Assembly: GCA_902493375.1 (NCBI GenBank) | Contig: CABUPH010000004.1 | Span: 1-64,000, forward strand | Source: an uncultured Collinsella sp. | GTDB taxonomy: Bacteria > Actinomycetota > Coriobacteriia > Coriobacteriales > Coriobacteriaceae | Length of the DNA: 64,000 nt | Direction: 5' to 3' | Shown: piece after piece, positions 17,950 through 26,549 of the stretch | Position numbering within the stretch: position 1 is the stretch's first letter | Layout: the number at the start of each line of letters is the position of its first letter | Notes under the pieces: model-generated | The model's database searches: none | Seen by the model: the letters and a program-made list of their open reading frames with translations, nothing else | What the model was told of the DNA's origin: nothing | Translations under genes and position numbers: made by a program

Positions 17950-17998
17950 CGCTCCCCCTCAAAGGGATAGAACGAATTTGTCAAATAGGCAGGTATCA

Positions 17999-18961
17999 TC
18001 ACGATTTTCTCAAGATGTTCGTAATCCAGAGCAAAAGCGCGGTCTGAGAATCGGCCGAACCCTTGAGCGCGAGCTCCACATCGACCGCGCCCTCGAGCGC
18101 GGCAACGAGCTCTGCCATCGAAAAGCGACGTGCCCAGGTCAGGTGATTCTTGACCTGCCAGGACTGGAGCTTGAGCGTTGAGGCCAGCTCACGACCCTGT
18201 CCGCGCGCATCGAGCGCCTTGGCGACGATAAGCTCGCGGATGCGACCGCACAACAACGTGTAAGTCCACACGTAGCTCTTGGCGGGCAGTAGATTGAAGA
18301 GCTCGAGCGAGCGTCGCATGTCACGGGCCGAGACCGCATTGAGAAAGTCCCAGGGCTGAACCTCGGCCGTACGCACGATCCAACGCTCCACGTCGGCAAG
18401 CTCAATCTGGGGCGCCTCGACCATCTGGGCGAGCTTTGACAGGTCGTTATCGAGCATACGTGTGTTTTCGCCCGAACGCGAGACGAGCTCCTCGGCGGCC
18501 GCCGTCGAGATGGACTTACCGTGCTGCGTCGCCATCTGCTGAACGCGGCGCGGCAGTTCCCAGCGCTTGGTACCCGAGCAATCGACGATAGCCTTCTTGT
18601 CGATCTTGGCGATTGCCTTATACAAGCGCGTATTCTTGGCAAGCGAGTCGGCGATGAAGAGGCAGACCGTTGTGGGGCTGGGGCTCGCAAGGTATTCGAC
18701 AAGCGGCTCCGAAACTGCCTTGGCGAGCTTTGAGCAGCCGTCAAGGATTACCAGGCGAAACTCGCTGCCCATCGGAAAGGTGTTAAGCGATCCGATAATG
18801 GACTCGATATCGGGGTCCTTGGTCATGTCGCGCTCGTCGAGGTTGAACTCGACCATACCCGACTTTTCCAGACGCGCTTTCATACGCGAGACGGCGTGAT
18901 CGCGCTTGACTCCGTCGGTACCGACGATCAGATATGCCGGCAGCAGACCGGTTTCGGACAT
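17999..18961 (-). CDS. holA: DNA polymerase III subunit delta
   Basis: Clamp-loader subunit that opens the beta sliding clamp. The 320-aa protein shows the divergent family pattern: N-terminal ATPase-like fold (AYLIVGTDGVKRDHAVSRM), LVILDGCSKL, then LVEYLASPSPTTVCLFIAD and the helical domain III (RMLDNDLSKLAQM, PWDFLNAV). The ATG at 18961 has a GGGAGGGGAG site; an upstream open frame to 19021 is not conserved. It lies between comEC and rpsT, the common Gram-positive position. Confidence 0.9.
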   Translation of the reverse strand: MSETGLLPAYLIVGTDGVKRDHAVSRMKARLEKSGMVEFNLDERDMTKDPDIESIIGSLNTFPMGSEFRLVILDGCSKLAKAVSEPLVEYLASPSPTTVCLFIADSLAKNTRLYKAIAKIDKKAIVDCSGTKRWELPRRVQQMATQHGKSISTAAAEELVSRSGENTRMLDNDLSKLAQMVEAPQIELADVERWIVRTAEVQPWDFLNAVSARDMRRSLELFNLLPAKSYVWTYTLLCGRIRELIVAKALDARGQGRELASTLKLQSWQVKNHLTWARRFSMAELVAALEGAVDVELALKGSADSQTALLLWITNILRKS

Positions 18962-19039
18962 TGCGCTCCCCTCCCGCAGGCCTTCGTATTCGCTCCGTGC
19001 CATTCTAGCCCAGGGCCCCACAACACGCCAACGACGTCG

Positions 19040-21343
19040 TCACAGTCGCTGGCATCGCATCGCAAAGCCATTCCCAGTCGGCGTGACGGTAATGTCGCCG
19101 TGTTCGATGGTGCACGCGAACACGCCGCCCGCTTCCTTAACGGCATCGATGCAGGCATCGGACGGATGGCCGTATCGATTCCCCTCGCCCGCGCTCGCGA
19201 GGGAAAGCTCGGGCTTCAGGACGTCCAGCAACTCACCATCGACTGAAACCTTAGAGCCGTGATGCCCAAGTTTAAGTACATCGATATCTCCCACTTCCTG
19301 TACGAATTCCCGTTCTTGGTCGAGCTCGGCATCACCGGTGAGGAGCATACGCAGGCCCTTGCCTTCCTGAACATAAGAGAGCAGCAGGACAAGCGAGTCC
19401 TCATTTCCCTCGCCATCCACGGACTCGAATGGCCACATCACGCGGGCGCAAAATAAGCCGATGTCGACCGTATCCCCACGGCGCACCTGCCGATACTCCA
19501 CGCCAGGTCGGTTCAATACCTCGACAGGAGCATCCTCCAGCGCATCCGCCGCCACGGCAATCGTTCCGACCGAAAACTGTTCGAGCACGGCAGGCAGACC
19601 ACCCCAGTGGTCCTCATCCCAATGCGTAACAAAGACGGCATCGATATGGTGCACGTTATTACGAACCAACGCCGCCACCACGCGCTCGTCGAGCCCGCAG
19701 TCGACGAGCGCTACTGCGCCGCCCTCGCGGATAAGTATCGCATCGGCCTGGCCCACATCGAGCACCGTCACCGAAGGCGGAGCGCATCGATCCCAGTAGA
19801 CGTATGGAATCGCAGCCAAGAGCACCAGGCATGCAAGCCCCACCGCCATAGGACGTGCACGGGGACGCGGCCACCAGACCAGCAGAACCGCCAGCAAACA
19901 CGGCACTAGGTAAATCCACATGCTATCGGGCGGCACGCTCACGGATGCACCCGGCATGGCGGCAAACAGCTGCTCGAAGAACAGCGCGCAACGGGCGGCA
20001 ATCATGGGCACAACGAGCGCCCAAGTCCGCAACGGCGCCACGAGCGAAAAGGGAACCAGCACGATCGACACAGCAAGCAATACGCTCACCACCGGACCGA
20101 TGACCGCATTTGCCAACGGAGCAATGAGCGAGAACGTACCGAAGGCAGGAATGGTAATGGGGAGCGTCGCCAACTGCGAGCACAGTGTGACGGAAAGCAT
20201 ACTGGCAATGCCCGATGGCACACCCAGCTCACCCAAAGCGTAGGAGGCGTACGGGCAAAAGCACAGGATGGCAAAGACGCTGGCACATGAAAGCTGAAAG
20301 CCCATCTCGAACAGCACCGTCGGCCGCAGTAGCACAAAGATGGACATGGTTACGAAGAGCGCCGATGCGCCGTGCCGGCGACGACCCGCGCCGTTTACGA
20401 CAAGCGTCGCGAACACCATGCAGCATGCGCGCACGGCCGAGGGAGACGCGCCCGTAAAGGCAGCGTAGCCCACAAGCGTTATCGCCAATATCGCCCGCTG
20501 AAGGCCACGTGAGCACAGAGTCTTTTGCAATACGCCCTCGATTACAAACCCCACGATAGCCAAATGGCTGCCCGAGACGGCGATAAGATGCGCCGTTCCC
20601 GTCACCGAAAACCAGTCGCCCGCCGGCTGGGCGCGCAGCTCGGCCGAACGACCGCAGACGACACCGGCTATGAGCGCACGCGCCGGGTCGGTCGCAGGCG
20701 CGATGGACGCAAGCAGCCCATTTCGCAGCCGAAGCAGCGGCCCCGGAGAGCCCTCATCGACCGACACAATCCGAACGGCTTTAACCTTGCGCACCTCGCC
20801 TCGGAGCACGCGCGATCGTCCATACGCATCGTTCTCAAAACGTGAAACGCGACCGATAACACGCACGTGCGCCCCGACCCTGAGCTTGCGGTCACACGAT
20901 AGGCGGACCGTTGCCAAGTTCTTGCCGTCCGCGCGTGCCTCGCAGGTATAGGAATACACGTTGTCGTTTATGGATGGATCACCCTGCACGACAAACTCGA
21001 GGCTGCTTGCCGCTCGACCATCGAGCGCCTTCGAAGCGCTCAGCGCGCCCACAGCCCACCACACAGAGACGACCGCTCCCGCCACGAGGCCAACGGACGC
21101 GGCATACAGCCACCGCTTCAAAGGGGCAAGCCGCGCACAAGATTGAGCCAGCACAACGAATACCGCCGCCGCGACGGGGATGGCCCATAGCGGCCCGACC
21201 GCCGGCGCCTGCTCCCTCAGCAGCGCATCAGCGGCCACGTTGAGCACCAAGGCGCAGCTCATGCACATGCCGGCACACAGGGCCATCGTCCACGGAATCA
21301 GGGGCCGCGGAGGCATCACATGCTCGCGCTCGGTCGCACTCAT
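19040..21343 (-). CDS. comEC: ComEC/Rec2-type competence membrane channel
   Basis: Predicted inner-membrane channel for uptake of single-stranded DNA during transformation. The 767-aa protein has an N-terminal OB-like region, the competence domain (HLIAVSGSHLAIVGF, FTGASPSAVRACCM) with multiple membrane segments, and a C-terminal metallo-beta-lactamase domain (VLDVGQADAILI, VTHWDEDHWGG, LKLGHHGS). The metal-binding motif reads HWDEDHWGG, in line with HxxxDH. Its ATG overlaps the comEA stop (ATGA), so the two are coupled. Transformation has not been shown by anything in the sequence. Confidence 0.94.
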   Translation of the reverse strand: MSATEREHVMPPRPLIPWTMALCAGMCMSCALVLNVAADALLREQAPAVGPLWAIPVAAAVFVVLAQSCARLAPLKRWLYAASVGLVAGAVVSVWWAVGALSASKALDGRAASSLEFVVQGDPSINDNVYSYTCEARADGKNLATVRLSCDRKLRVGAHVRVIGRVSRFENDAYGRSRVLRGEVRKVKAVRIVSVDEGSPGPLLRLRNGLLASIAPATDPARALIAGVVCGRSAELRAQPAGDWFSVTGTAHLIAVSGSHLAIVGFVIEGVLQKTLCSRGLQRAILAITLVGYAAFTGASPSAVRACCMVFATLVVNGAGRRRHGASALFVTMSIFVLLRPTVLFEMGFQLSCASVFAILCFCPYASYALGELGVPSGIASMLSVTLCSQLATLPITIPAFGTFSLIAPLANAVIGPVVSVLLAVSIVLVPFSLVAPLRTWALVVPMIAARCALFFEQLFAAMPGASVSVPPDSMWIYLVPCLLAVLLVWWPRPRARPMAVGLACLVLLAAIPYVYWDRCAPPSVTVLDVGQADAILIREGGAVALVDCGLDERVVAALVRNNVHHIDAVFVTHWDEDHWGGLPAVLEQFSVGTIAVAADALEDAPVEVLNRPGVEYRQVRRGDTVDIGLFCARVMWPFESVDGEGNEDSLVLLLSYVQEGKGLRMLLTGDAELDQEREFVQEVGDIDVLKLGHHGSKVSVDGELLDVLKPELSLASAGEGNRYGHPSDACIDAVKEAGGVFACTIEHGDITVTPTGNGFAMRCQRL

Positions 21344-22053
21344 ACGCAGATGCTATCTTTGATTTTGGCAAGCTTTTTCTCGCCGATTCCCGACACACGC
21401 ATCAGATCGTCAACCGAGGCAAAAGCACCGTTCTTTGTCCGCTCATCGATAATCGACTGGGCCATGGAGGGGCCGATGCCCGAAAGCGTCTGCAGCTCTG
21501 CCGCGCTTGCCGTATTGATGTTTACTAGACCTGTTGCGCCACTCACGTCCGATGATGCGGAAGCCCCACCATCAACACCGGCTTCCGCAATGGACGCCTG
21601 CTGCTCCCCTACCATTGGAACGTAAATCTTCTGTCCATCGACGACCTTAGATGCCCGATTGAGCCCCGTAACGTCTGCCTCGGGCGCCAGCCCGCCGGCG
21701 GCATCAATCGCCTGAGCCACCCGCGCGCCGTCCTTGAGACGATATACACCGGGCGACACAACGGCGCCATCGACATCGACATAGACCTCTGCCGCGGCAG
21801 ACGCCTTAGACGAAGAACCTTCGGATGTCTTTCCGCTCGAGGCATCACCGGATCCCGGCTCCACCAACGAGCCCGGACCGTCAGTGCGCTCAAACGACAC
21901 GCCACCGGCACCGCCGCCAAGGTTCGCCATCGCCAGTCCACTCGCCATCGCAATGACGACCAGTATCGCCATCACCACTGCCTTATGACCGAGTAGCTTG
22001 CCCGCCCAGCGGTCCATCTTTTTGACCCGTTCGTGTTGTTCGCGCTGCGCCAT
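21340..22053 (-). CDS. comEA: ComEA-type DNA receptor
   Basis: Membrane-anchored DNA-binding protein that captures DNA for ComEC. The 237-aa product has one N-terminal membrane anchor (AVVMAILVVIAMASGLAMA), a low-complexity Gly/Ser linker, a SLBB-like domain (VDVDGAVVSPGVYRL), and a C-terminal helix-hairpin-helix pair (INTASAAELQTLSGIGPSMA, DLMRVSGIGEKKLAKI). The ATG at 22053 has GGGAGG 7 nt upstream. A perfect palindrome lies 58 bp upstream. Confidence 0.93.
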   Translation of the reverse strand: MAQREQHERVKKMDRWAGKLLGHKAVVMAILVVIAMASGLAMANLGGGAGGVSFERTDGPGSLVEPGSGDASSGKTSEGSSSKASAAAEVYVDVDGAVVSPGVYRLKDGARVAQAIDAAGGLAPEADVTGLNRASKVVDGQKIYVPMVGEQQASIAEAGVDGGASASSDVSGATGLVNINTASAAELQTLSGIGPSMAQSIIDERTKNGAFASVDDLMRVSGIGEKKLAKIKDSICV

Positions 22054-22110
22054 AGCAAAACCTCCCAACAACATCGTGTCAGGAAAAGAGCCCTGCAACA
22101 GCCGCGCTCC

Positions 22111-22122
22111 AAAACCGGTTTT
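22111..22122. promoter_or_regulatory. 12-bp palindrome upstream of comEA
   Basis: AAAACCGGTTTT is a perfect palindrome 58-69 bp before the comEA start. It may be an operator for the comEA-comEC operon; no factor is assigned. Confidence 0.35.
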
Positions 22123-22223
22123 AGCGGTCAAACCAAAAACCGACCAAAACCTTGCACAAATCTGTCCATTTATTCAGGCACACGTCAGCAAATGAACACT
22201 TAGCCGCAAAATGCCCAGATAGC

Positions 22224-22256
22224 AAAAGACCGACGATGCAGACGCATCGTCGGTCT
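22224..22256 (-). terminator. Intrinsic terminator of the mihF-thiI operon
   Basis: The stem AGACCGACGATGC/GCATCGTCGGTCT (22227-22239 with 22244-22256) has a 4-nt loop and TTTT follows on the minus strand. Confidence 0.9.
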
Positions 22257-22266
22257 ATGCACAAAA

Positions 22267-23511
22267 TTACTCGTGATCTTGGTAAATCTCACGCGGAGCA
22301 AGCTCCGAATGTTTGCGTTTTAAGGTCTTAGGGGCCTTATACGTGTTGCTCTCGAAGTCAATGTACTCGGTCTGCTTGAGCAGGCGCTCGATCATCTCCT
22401 CGTGATCGAACAACTCCCACGCCTCATGCACGGCATCGAGTTTGGCGTGCGTCTCGGGGCGGCGCGGCATAAAGAGCGTGCAGCAGTCGGGAGCGGCCTC
22501 GGTCGAGATATCGAAGGTACCGATCTCTTCGGCACGCGCGATGATCTCCTGCTTGTCCGAACCGATAAGAGGACGGAACACGGGGATCTTCACGGCCTCG
22601 TTAACGGCCATGATATTCTCAAGCGTTTGGGAGGCAACCTGTCCAAGCGATTCGCCCGTCACGATGGCCTTGGCGCCCTCGATGTGTGCAATGCGCTCGG
22701 CAACCGAATACATAATGCGGCGATACATGATCACGCGCAGGTTGCTGGGACAGGTAACCGAAATCTCACGCTGGCAGTCGCCAAACGGCACCACGTACAG
22801 GCGGCCGATCTGGACACCCGGCTCAAGCGCACGGATGATGTCCTGCACCAAATACTCGCTCGTGTCGGGCGTCTGCGGACGACCTGAGAAATGTACCGGC
22901 ACGCACACCGCGCCGCGACGCGCGAGCATCCAAGTCGCCACCGGAGAATCAATACCCGACGACAGCAGCGTCACGACCTTGCCGGCAGAACCCACCGGCA
23001 GACCGCCCACGCCGCGCTCGGAGCGCGCGTACACATAAACGCTACCCTGGACCACCAGTACGTGCACCATCGCATCGGGGTCGTGCATTTGAACCTTTTT
23101 ATCGGGGAAGGCCTCGCACAGCACCTCGCCCACCTGACGATTGATGTCAATCGAGGTGAGCTCATAATCGGTATTGGAGCGCTTGGCGTGCACCTTAAAC
23201 GAATCGAAGGAACCAAACTCGCGCAGCGCCTTCACGGCGGCGGCACAGTACTCCTGAGGGTCGCGATTGGTGTGATACGCCAAAGACACACGAGCAACGC
23301 CGGGAACGGTGCGAATGACACGCGCCGCCTCGTCGGCCTGATGCTCGTTAAAGGTCACGAGGATATAACCGGAAATTCGAGACACGGCATTCACGGAAAA
23401 GGCGGCCAAGGCCGCCTTGATGTTATCCATGAGGATATGCTCAAAATGTGCGCGGTTCTTACCCTTCAGTCCAACCTCGTGATAGTGGACCAGGCAGACG
23501 CGAGCCGCCAT
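22267..23511 (-). CDS. thiI: tRNA 4-thiouridylation / thiazole sulfur carrier enzyme ThiI
   Basis: Catalyses ATP-dependent sulfur transfer to U8 of tRNA, and in some bacteria to ThiS. The 414-aa protein has an N-terminal ferredoxin-like and THUMP region (to about residue 165) and a PP-loop domain with LLSSGIDSPVATWML. It lacks the C-terminal rhodanese domain of the E. coli enzyme, as do most Gram-positive ThiI proteins. The start ATG directly abuts the rpoZ stop codon, with no good ribosome site, which implies coupling. Confidence 0.93.
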   Translation of the reverse strand: MAARVCLVHYHEVGLKGKNRAHFEHILMDNIKAALAAFSVNAVSRISGYILVTFNEHQADEAARVIRTVPGVARVSLAYHTNRDPQEYCAAAVKALREFGSFDSFKVHAKRSNTDYELTSIDINRQVGEVLCEAFPDKKVQMHDPDAMVHVLVVQGSVYVYARSERGVGGLPVGSAGKVVTLLSSGIDSPVATWMLARRGAVCVPVHFSGRPQTPDTSEYLVQDIIRALEPGVQIGRLYVVPFGDCQREISVTCPSNLRVIMYRRIMYSVAERIAHIEGAKAIVTGESLGQVASQTLENIMAVNEAVKIPVFRPLIGSDKQEIIARAEEIGTFDISTEAAPDCCTLFMPRRPETHAKLDAVHEAWELFDHEEMIERLLKQTEYIDFESNTYKAPKTLKRKHSELAPREIYQDHE

Positions 23512-23793
23512 TTAGGCTTCAGCAACCTTGTGGCCGAGCGCCTTCTCGTAACGGGCCTCGTCGTAAGAGATGTCGCCGTCGACAATCTCGTCCATAGCCA
23601 TCGAGATGGTGTCGGCACCGGAAAGCCCGATGGTGATGTCATCGACATCCTGGACGGCAAGCACGCGGTTGTGCTGGCCACGCAGCATGCTATTGATGTC
23701 GCAGGCGCGCTTGGAGGCAAGCGAAGCGAGCAGGAAGCGGTTGTGATCGGTCTTCTCCAGAAGATCGTCAATGCAAGGCTTTACAACGGACAC
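23512..23793 (-). CDS. rpoZ: RNA polymerase omega subunit
   Basis: Small RNA polymerase subunit that assists assembly of beta'. The 93-aa sequence has the family features: CIDDLLEKTDHNRFLLASLASKRA (core NRFLLASLASKRA), then a C-terminal ISYDEARYEKAL tail. GTG start with GAGG just upstream; it lies 5 nt after gmk, an arrangement seen in many bacteria. Confidence 0.94.
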   Translation of the reverse strand: MSVVKPCIDDLLEKTDHNRFLLASLASKRACDINSMLRGQHNRVLAVQDVDDITIGLSGADTISMAMDEIVDGDISYDEARYEKALGHKVAEA

Positions 23794-23798
23794 GGACC

Positions 23799-24368
23799 TC
23801 AGATCCTTTCATGCATATCGAGAACGCGAACGAGCTCATCGGTCGCGCGGTCGAGATCGTCATTTACCACGACGTCGTCGTAGCGGTCGGCAAGGGCAAG
23901 CTCATCGGCGGCGTTTGCCATACGCAGCTCAATCGTCTCGGGCGTCTCGGTACCGCGACCGACTAGACGCTCGCGGAGCACCTCAAGCGAAGGCGGCTTG
24001 ATAAAGATCAGCACGGCCTCGGGGAAACGCTCCTTCACCTGCAGGGCGCCCTGGACATCGATCTCCAAAATCAGAGACGCGCCCGAGGCAAGCTTGGATG
24101 TGACCTCGCTCACCAACGTGCCGTAGCAGTTACCGTGGACCTCGGCCCACTCAACAAACTCGCCGTTTGCCACGCGGCGGTCGAACTCCTCGCGCGTCAG
24201 AAAAAAGTAGTTGACGCCGTCGACCTCACCTTTGCGTGGTGCTCGCGTGGTAGCCGAAACCGTCAGGCCCAGGTTCGAGCGGCGCTCGCGCACACGAGTG
24301 ACGAGCGTGCCCTTGCCTGCGCCTGACGGTCCAGAAATCACAAAGAGCTTGGAATCCTGAGCGCTCAC
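23799..24368 (-). CDS. gmk: Guanylate kinase
   Basis: Phosphorylates GMP to GDP in purine metabolism. The 189-aa protein has the P-loop SGPSGAGKGTL, the GMP-binding TTRAPRKGEVDGVNYFF, LEIDVQGALQV and IFIKPPS. Length is normal. GTG start immediately after the mihF stop, without a clear ribosome site, so it is probably translated by coupling. Confidence 0.96.
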   Translation of the reverse strand: MSAQDSKLFVISGPSGAGKGTLVTRVRERRSNLGLTVSATTRAPRKGEVDGVNYFFLTREEFDRRVANGEFVEWAEVHGNCYGTLVSEVTSKLASGASLILEIDVQGALQVKERFPEAVLIFIKPPSLEVLRERLVGRGTETPETIELRMANAADELALADRYDDVVVNDDLDRATDELVRVLDMHERI

Positions 24369-24677
24369 TTATTTGGTCAGCTGCTCGAGGAGCTGCTCGC
24401 GCTGACGGACGCCGAGGCCCTGGACGCGACGGGTAGCGGAGATACCGAGCTCCTCCATGATCTTGGCGGCCTTGGCCTTGCCATAACCAGGGAGAGACTC
24501 GATGAGAGTGGAAACTTTCATGCGGGAAGCGATGGGGTCATCGGAGTTGAGCACGGACTCGAGGGACTTCTCGCCCTTCTTGATCTGCTCGCGAAGCTCA
24601 GCGCGGGCGTGACGTGCGGCAGCAGCCTTCTCAAGAGCCTGCTTGCGCTGCTCATCGGTAAGCTGAGGGAGTGCCAT
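24369..24677 (-). CDS. mihF: Actinobacterial integration host factor (mIHF)
   Basis: Nucleoid-associated protein of the mycobacterial IHF type. The 102-aa product has a helical N-terminus (LTDEQRKQALEKAAAARHAR) and the helix-two-turn-helix region SRMKVSTLIESLPGYGKAKA-AKIMEELGI with the DNA-contacting LPGYGKAKA. The ATG at 24677 has GGAGG 5 nt upstream. It leads gmk-rpoZ-thiI; mIHF next to gmk is typical of Actinomycetota and supports the taxonomic call. Confidence 0.95.
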   Translation of the reverse strand: MALPQLTDEQRKQALEKAAAARHARAELREQIKKGEKSLESVLNSDDPIASRMKVSTLIESLPGYGKAKAAKIMEELGISATRRVQGLGVRQREQLLEQLTK

Positions 24678-24719
24678 TCGTACCTCCAAAAAGTTGGGTT
24701 ATATCTGATTCAATAATTG

Positions 24720-24749
24720 GCATTTTAGCACGTAGAACGTACAAAATGC
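24720..24749 (-). promoter_or_regulatory. Extended -10 promoter of mihF inside an inverted repeat
   Basis: On the minus strand TGC-TAAAAT (24722-24730) is an extended -10. It is overlapped by an inverted repeat, GCATTTT (24720-24726) with AAAATGC (24743-24749), whose centre contains two ACGT steps. This arrangement suggests a repressor or autoregulatory site. Confidence 0.45.
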
Positions 24750-24813
24750 CCAATCGCGGCTCCATAGGTTAGACGATACCCGCAAAAAGTGCAATATACT
24801 GCGCCCAAAGTTA

Positions 24814-24871
24814 AGCCCCTGACCTGCGATTCCACACAAAGGATGGGAAAGTTTACGCAGGCACAGGGGCT
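24814..24871. repeat. Interrupted hairpin between pyrF and mihF
   Basis: The arm 24814-24828 pairs with 24856-24871 (14 bp with a small internal loop) around a 27-nt loop. GCGATTCCACACAAA and GGAAAGTTTACGCAGG resemble parts of the structured element beside pnp, so it may be a reduced relative. It lacks a clear T-run and could also act as the 3' end of the pyr operon. Confidence 0.5.
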
Positions 24872-24916
24872 ATTTTATGCTAATGAGACCCAAAAGTGGT
24901 GACTTAGGGGAATCTT

Positions 24917-25633
24917 TTACGCGACGTTTTCGACCAGCTCGGCGACGATGGCGTCAAAGGCGGCAACCGGATCGTCGGCGCCGGTGATGGGACGGCCCAC
25001 CACAATGTGGCTTGCGCCGCGCTCGATAGCCTGGGAAGGCGTCGCCACGCGAGACTGGTCACCGAGGGCGGCACCCAACGGACGCACACCCGGAGTCACG
25101 ATCAGGGCATCAGGACCCAGCAGCTCACGCATGTCGTGAGCCTCCATCGGCGAGCACACGATGCCATCGATGCCGTTGGCCTGAGCGAGCTTTGCCAGGC
25201 GGGCGGCCTCCTCGGCCACGGGCGACTCGACGCCAATCTCGCTCAAGGCATCCTGATTCATGCTCGTGAGCACGGTGATGGCGACGAGCTTGGCGCGGTC
25301 CTCGCGCGCCTCCTCGGCACCCTCGCGGCAGGCAGCGAGCATAGCGCCCGAGCCCAGACCGTGGACCGAAAGCAGGTCGGCACCGGCAAGCGAGGCCGAA
25401 CGGGCGGCACCGCGAACCTGATGCGGAATATCATGGAACTTAAGGTCAAGGAAGACCTTAAAGCCCAGGTCCTTAAAGGTCTTGACGATCTCGGGGCCCT
25501 CAGCGTAATAGAGCGTCATGCCAACTTTGAGCCAAGCGGCATGACCAGAAAGCTCGTGGGCGAGCTCGAGCGCACGCTCACGATCACAGTCGAGGGCGAC
25601 GATTACGCGGTCGCGGGCATCGGTCTCTAGCAT
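24917..25633 (-). CDS. pyrF: Orotidine 5'-phosphate decarboxylase
   Basis: Last step of UMP synthesis: OMP to UMP and CO2. The 238-aa TIM-barrel contains VIVALDCDR, WLKVGMTL, the catalytic motif FLDLKFHDIP (K and D as in DxKxxD), SVHGLG and VTPGVRP. The ATG at 25633 overlaps the pyrD stop region by 7 nt; the longer frame to 25687 lies inside pyrD. It is the distal gene of the pyr operon. Confidence 0.95.
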   Translation of the reverse strand: MLETDARDRVIVALDCDRERALELAHELSGHAAWLKVGMTLYYAEGPEIVKTFKDLGFKVFLDLKFHDIPHQVRGAARSASLAGADLLSVHGLGSGAMLAACREGAEEAREDRAKLVAITVLTSMNQDALSEIGVESPVAEEAARLAKLAQANGIDGIVCSPMEAHDMRELLGPDALIVTPGVRPLGAALGDQSRVATPSQAIERGASHIVVGRPITGADDPVAAFDAIVAELVENVA

Positions 25634-26535
25634 TCGAAAGCACCTACCAGCTCGTTGATGTCCTTTACGCCCTGGGACTCGGCCCAAGCCTCGAGCTCAT
25701 GCGCGATCTTGAGCGAAGCGCACGGATCGACGAAGTTGGCCATACCGACCGACACGCAGGTGGCGCCGGCCAGGATAAACTCAGCCGCATCCTCACCGGT
25801 CATGACACCGCCGACACCGTTGATGGGGATATCGACGGCCTGGGCAACCTCCCAGACCATGCGCACGGCGATGTGATGACACAGCGGGCCCGAAAGGCCG
25901 CCCTTGGGCTTTGCCACGCGGGACTTGCGGGTATGGACGTCGATGGCCATGCCCTGGATGGAGTTGATGACCGAAAGGCCGTCGGCGCCGGCAGCCTCGA
26001 GGGCCTTGGCGATCTCGGCGACGTTGACCGGTGCCATCTTCACGAACAGCGGCTTATCGGTCACCTTGCGGCAGGCAGCCATAACGGAAGAGGCGCCCTC
26101 GGGCGTGGAGCCCATGGCGGCACCGCCGGCGGCGATATTGGGGCAGCTCACGTTGATCTCGTAGCCGGCAGCCCAGGGGCACAGCTCGACATACATCTCG
26201 AGTGCGCGGACAAACTCGTCAACGGAGTGGCCGGCAACCTGACAGATGACCTGGCAGCCGTCCTTGGACAGCTGTTCGAGCCACGGACCGGACTCGCGAG
26301 CAAAGGCGGCCACGCCGGGGTTCTGAAGGCCCACGGAGTTGATCATACCGCCGGGGATCTCGGCCATGCGGGGCGCGGGGTTGCCGGGCCAGAGCTCGGC
26401 AGCGCAACCCTTGGTGGTGATGGCGCCCAGCTGGGAAACATCAAAGAAGTTCTGGAACTGCCAACCGTAGCCAAAGGTACCGGCTGCGGTGTTGATGGGG
26501 TTCTGCATCTTGACGCCGCCGAAATCGACGGCCAT
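25627..26535 (-). CDS. pyrD: Dihydroorotate dehydrogenase B, catalytic subunit
   Basis: Class 1B dihydroorotate dehydrogenase, an FMN enzyme that passes electrons to NAD+ through the PyrK subunit. The 302-aa sequence shows NPINTAAGTFGYG, KGCAAELWPGNPAPR, EINVSCPNI with the catalytic cysteine, FVKMAP and NGVGGVMTGEDA. The frame is open well upstream, through pyrK, but the ATG at 26535 starts the conserved part; in-frame GTGs at 26541 and 26550 are alternatives. Being cytosolic and NAD-linked it suits anaerobic metabolism. Confidence 0.93.
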   Translation of the reverse strand: MAVDFGGVKMQNPINTAAGTFGYGWQFQNFFDVSQLGAITTKGCAAELWPGNPAPRMAEIPGGMINSVGLQNPGVAAFARESGPWLEQLSKDGCQVICQVAGHSVDEFVRALEMYVELCPWAAGYEINVSCPNIAAGGAAMGSTPEGASSVMAACRKVTDKPLFVKMAPVNVAEIAKALEAAGADGLSVINSIQGMAIDVHTRKSRVAKPKGGLSGPLCHHIAVRMVWEVAQAVDIPINGVGGVMTGEDAAEFILAGATCVSVGMANFVDPCASLKIAHELEAWAESQGVKDINELVGAFEC

Positions 26536-26549
26536 GTTCACGGTACCCA

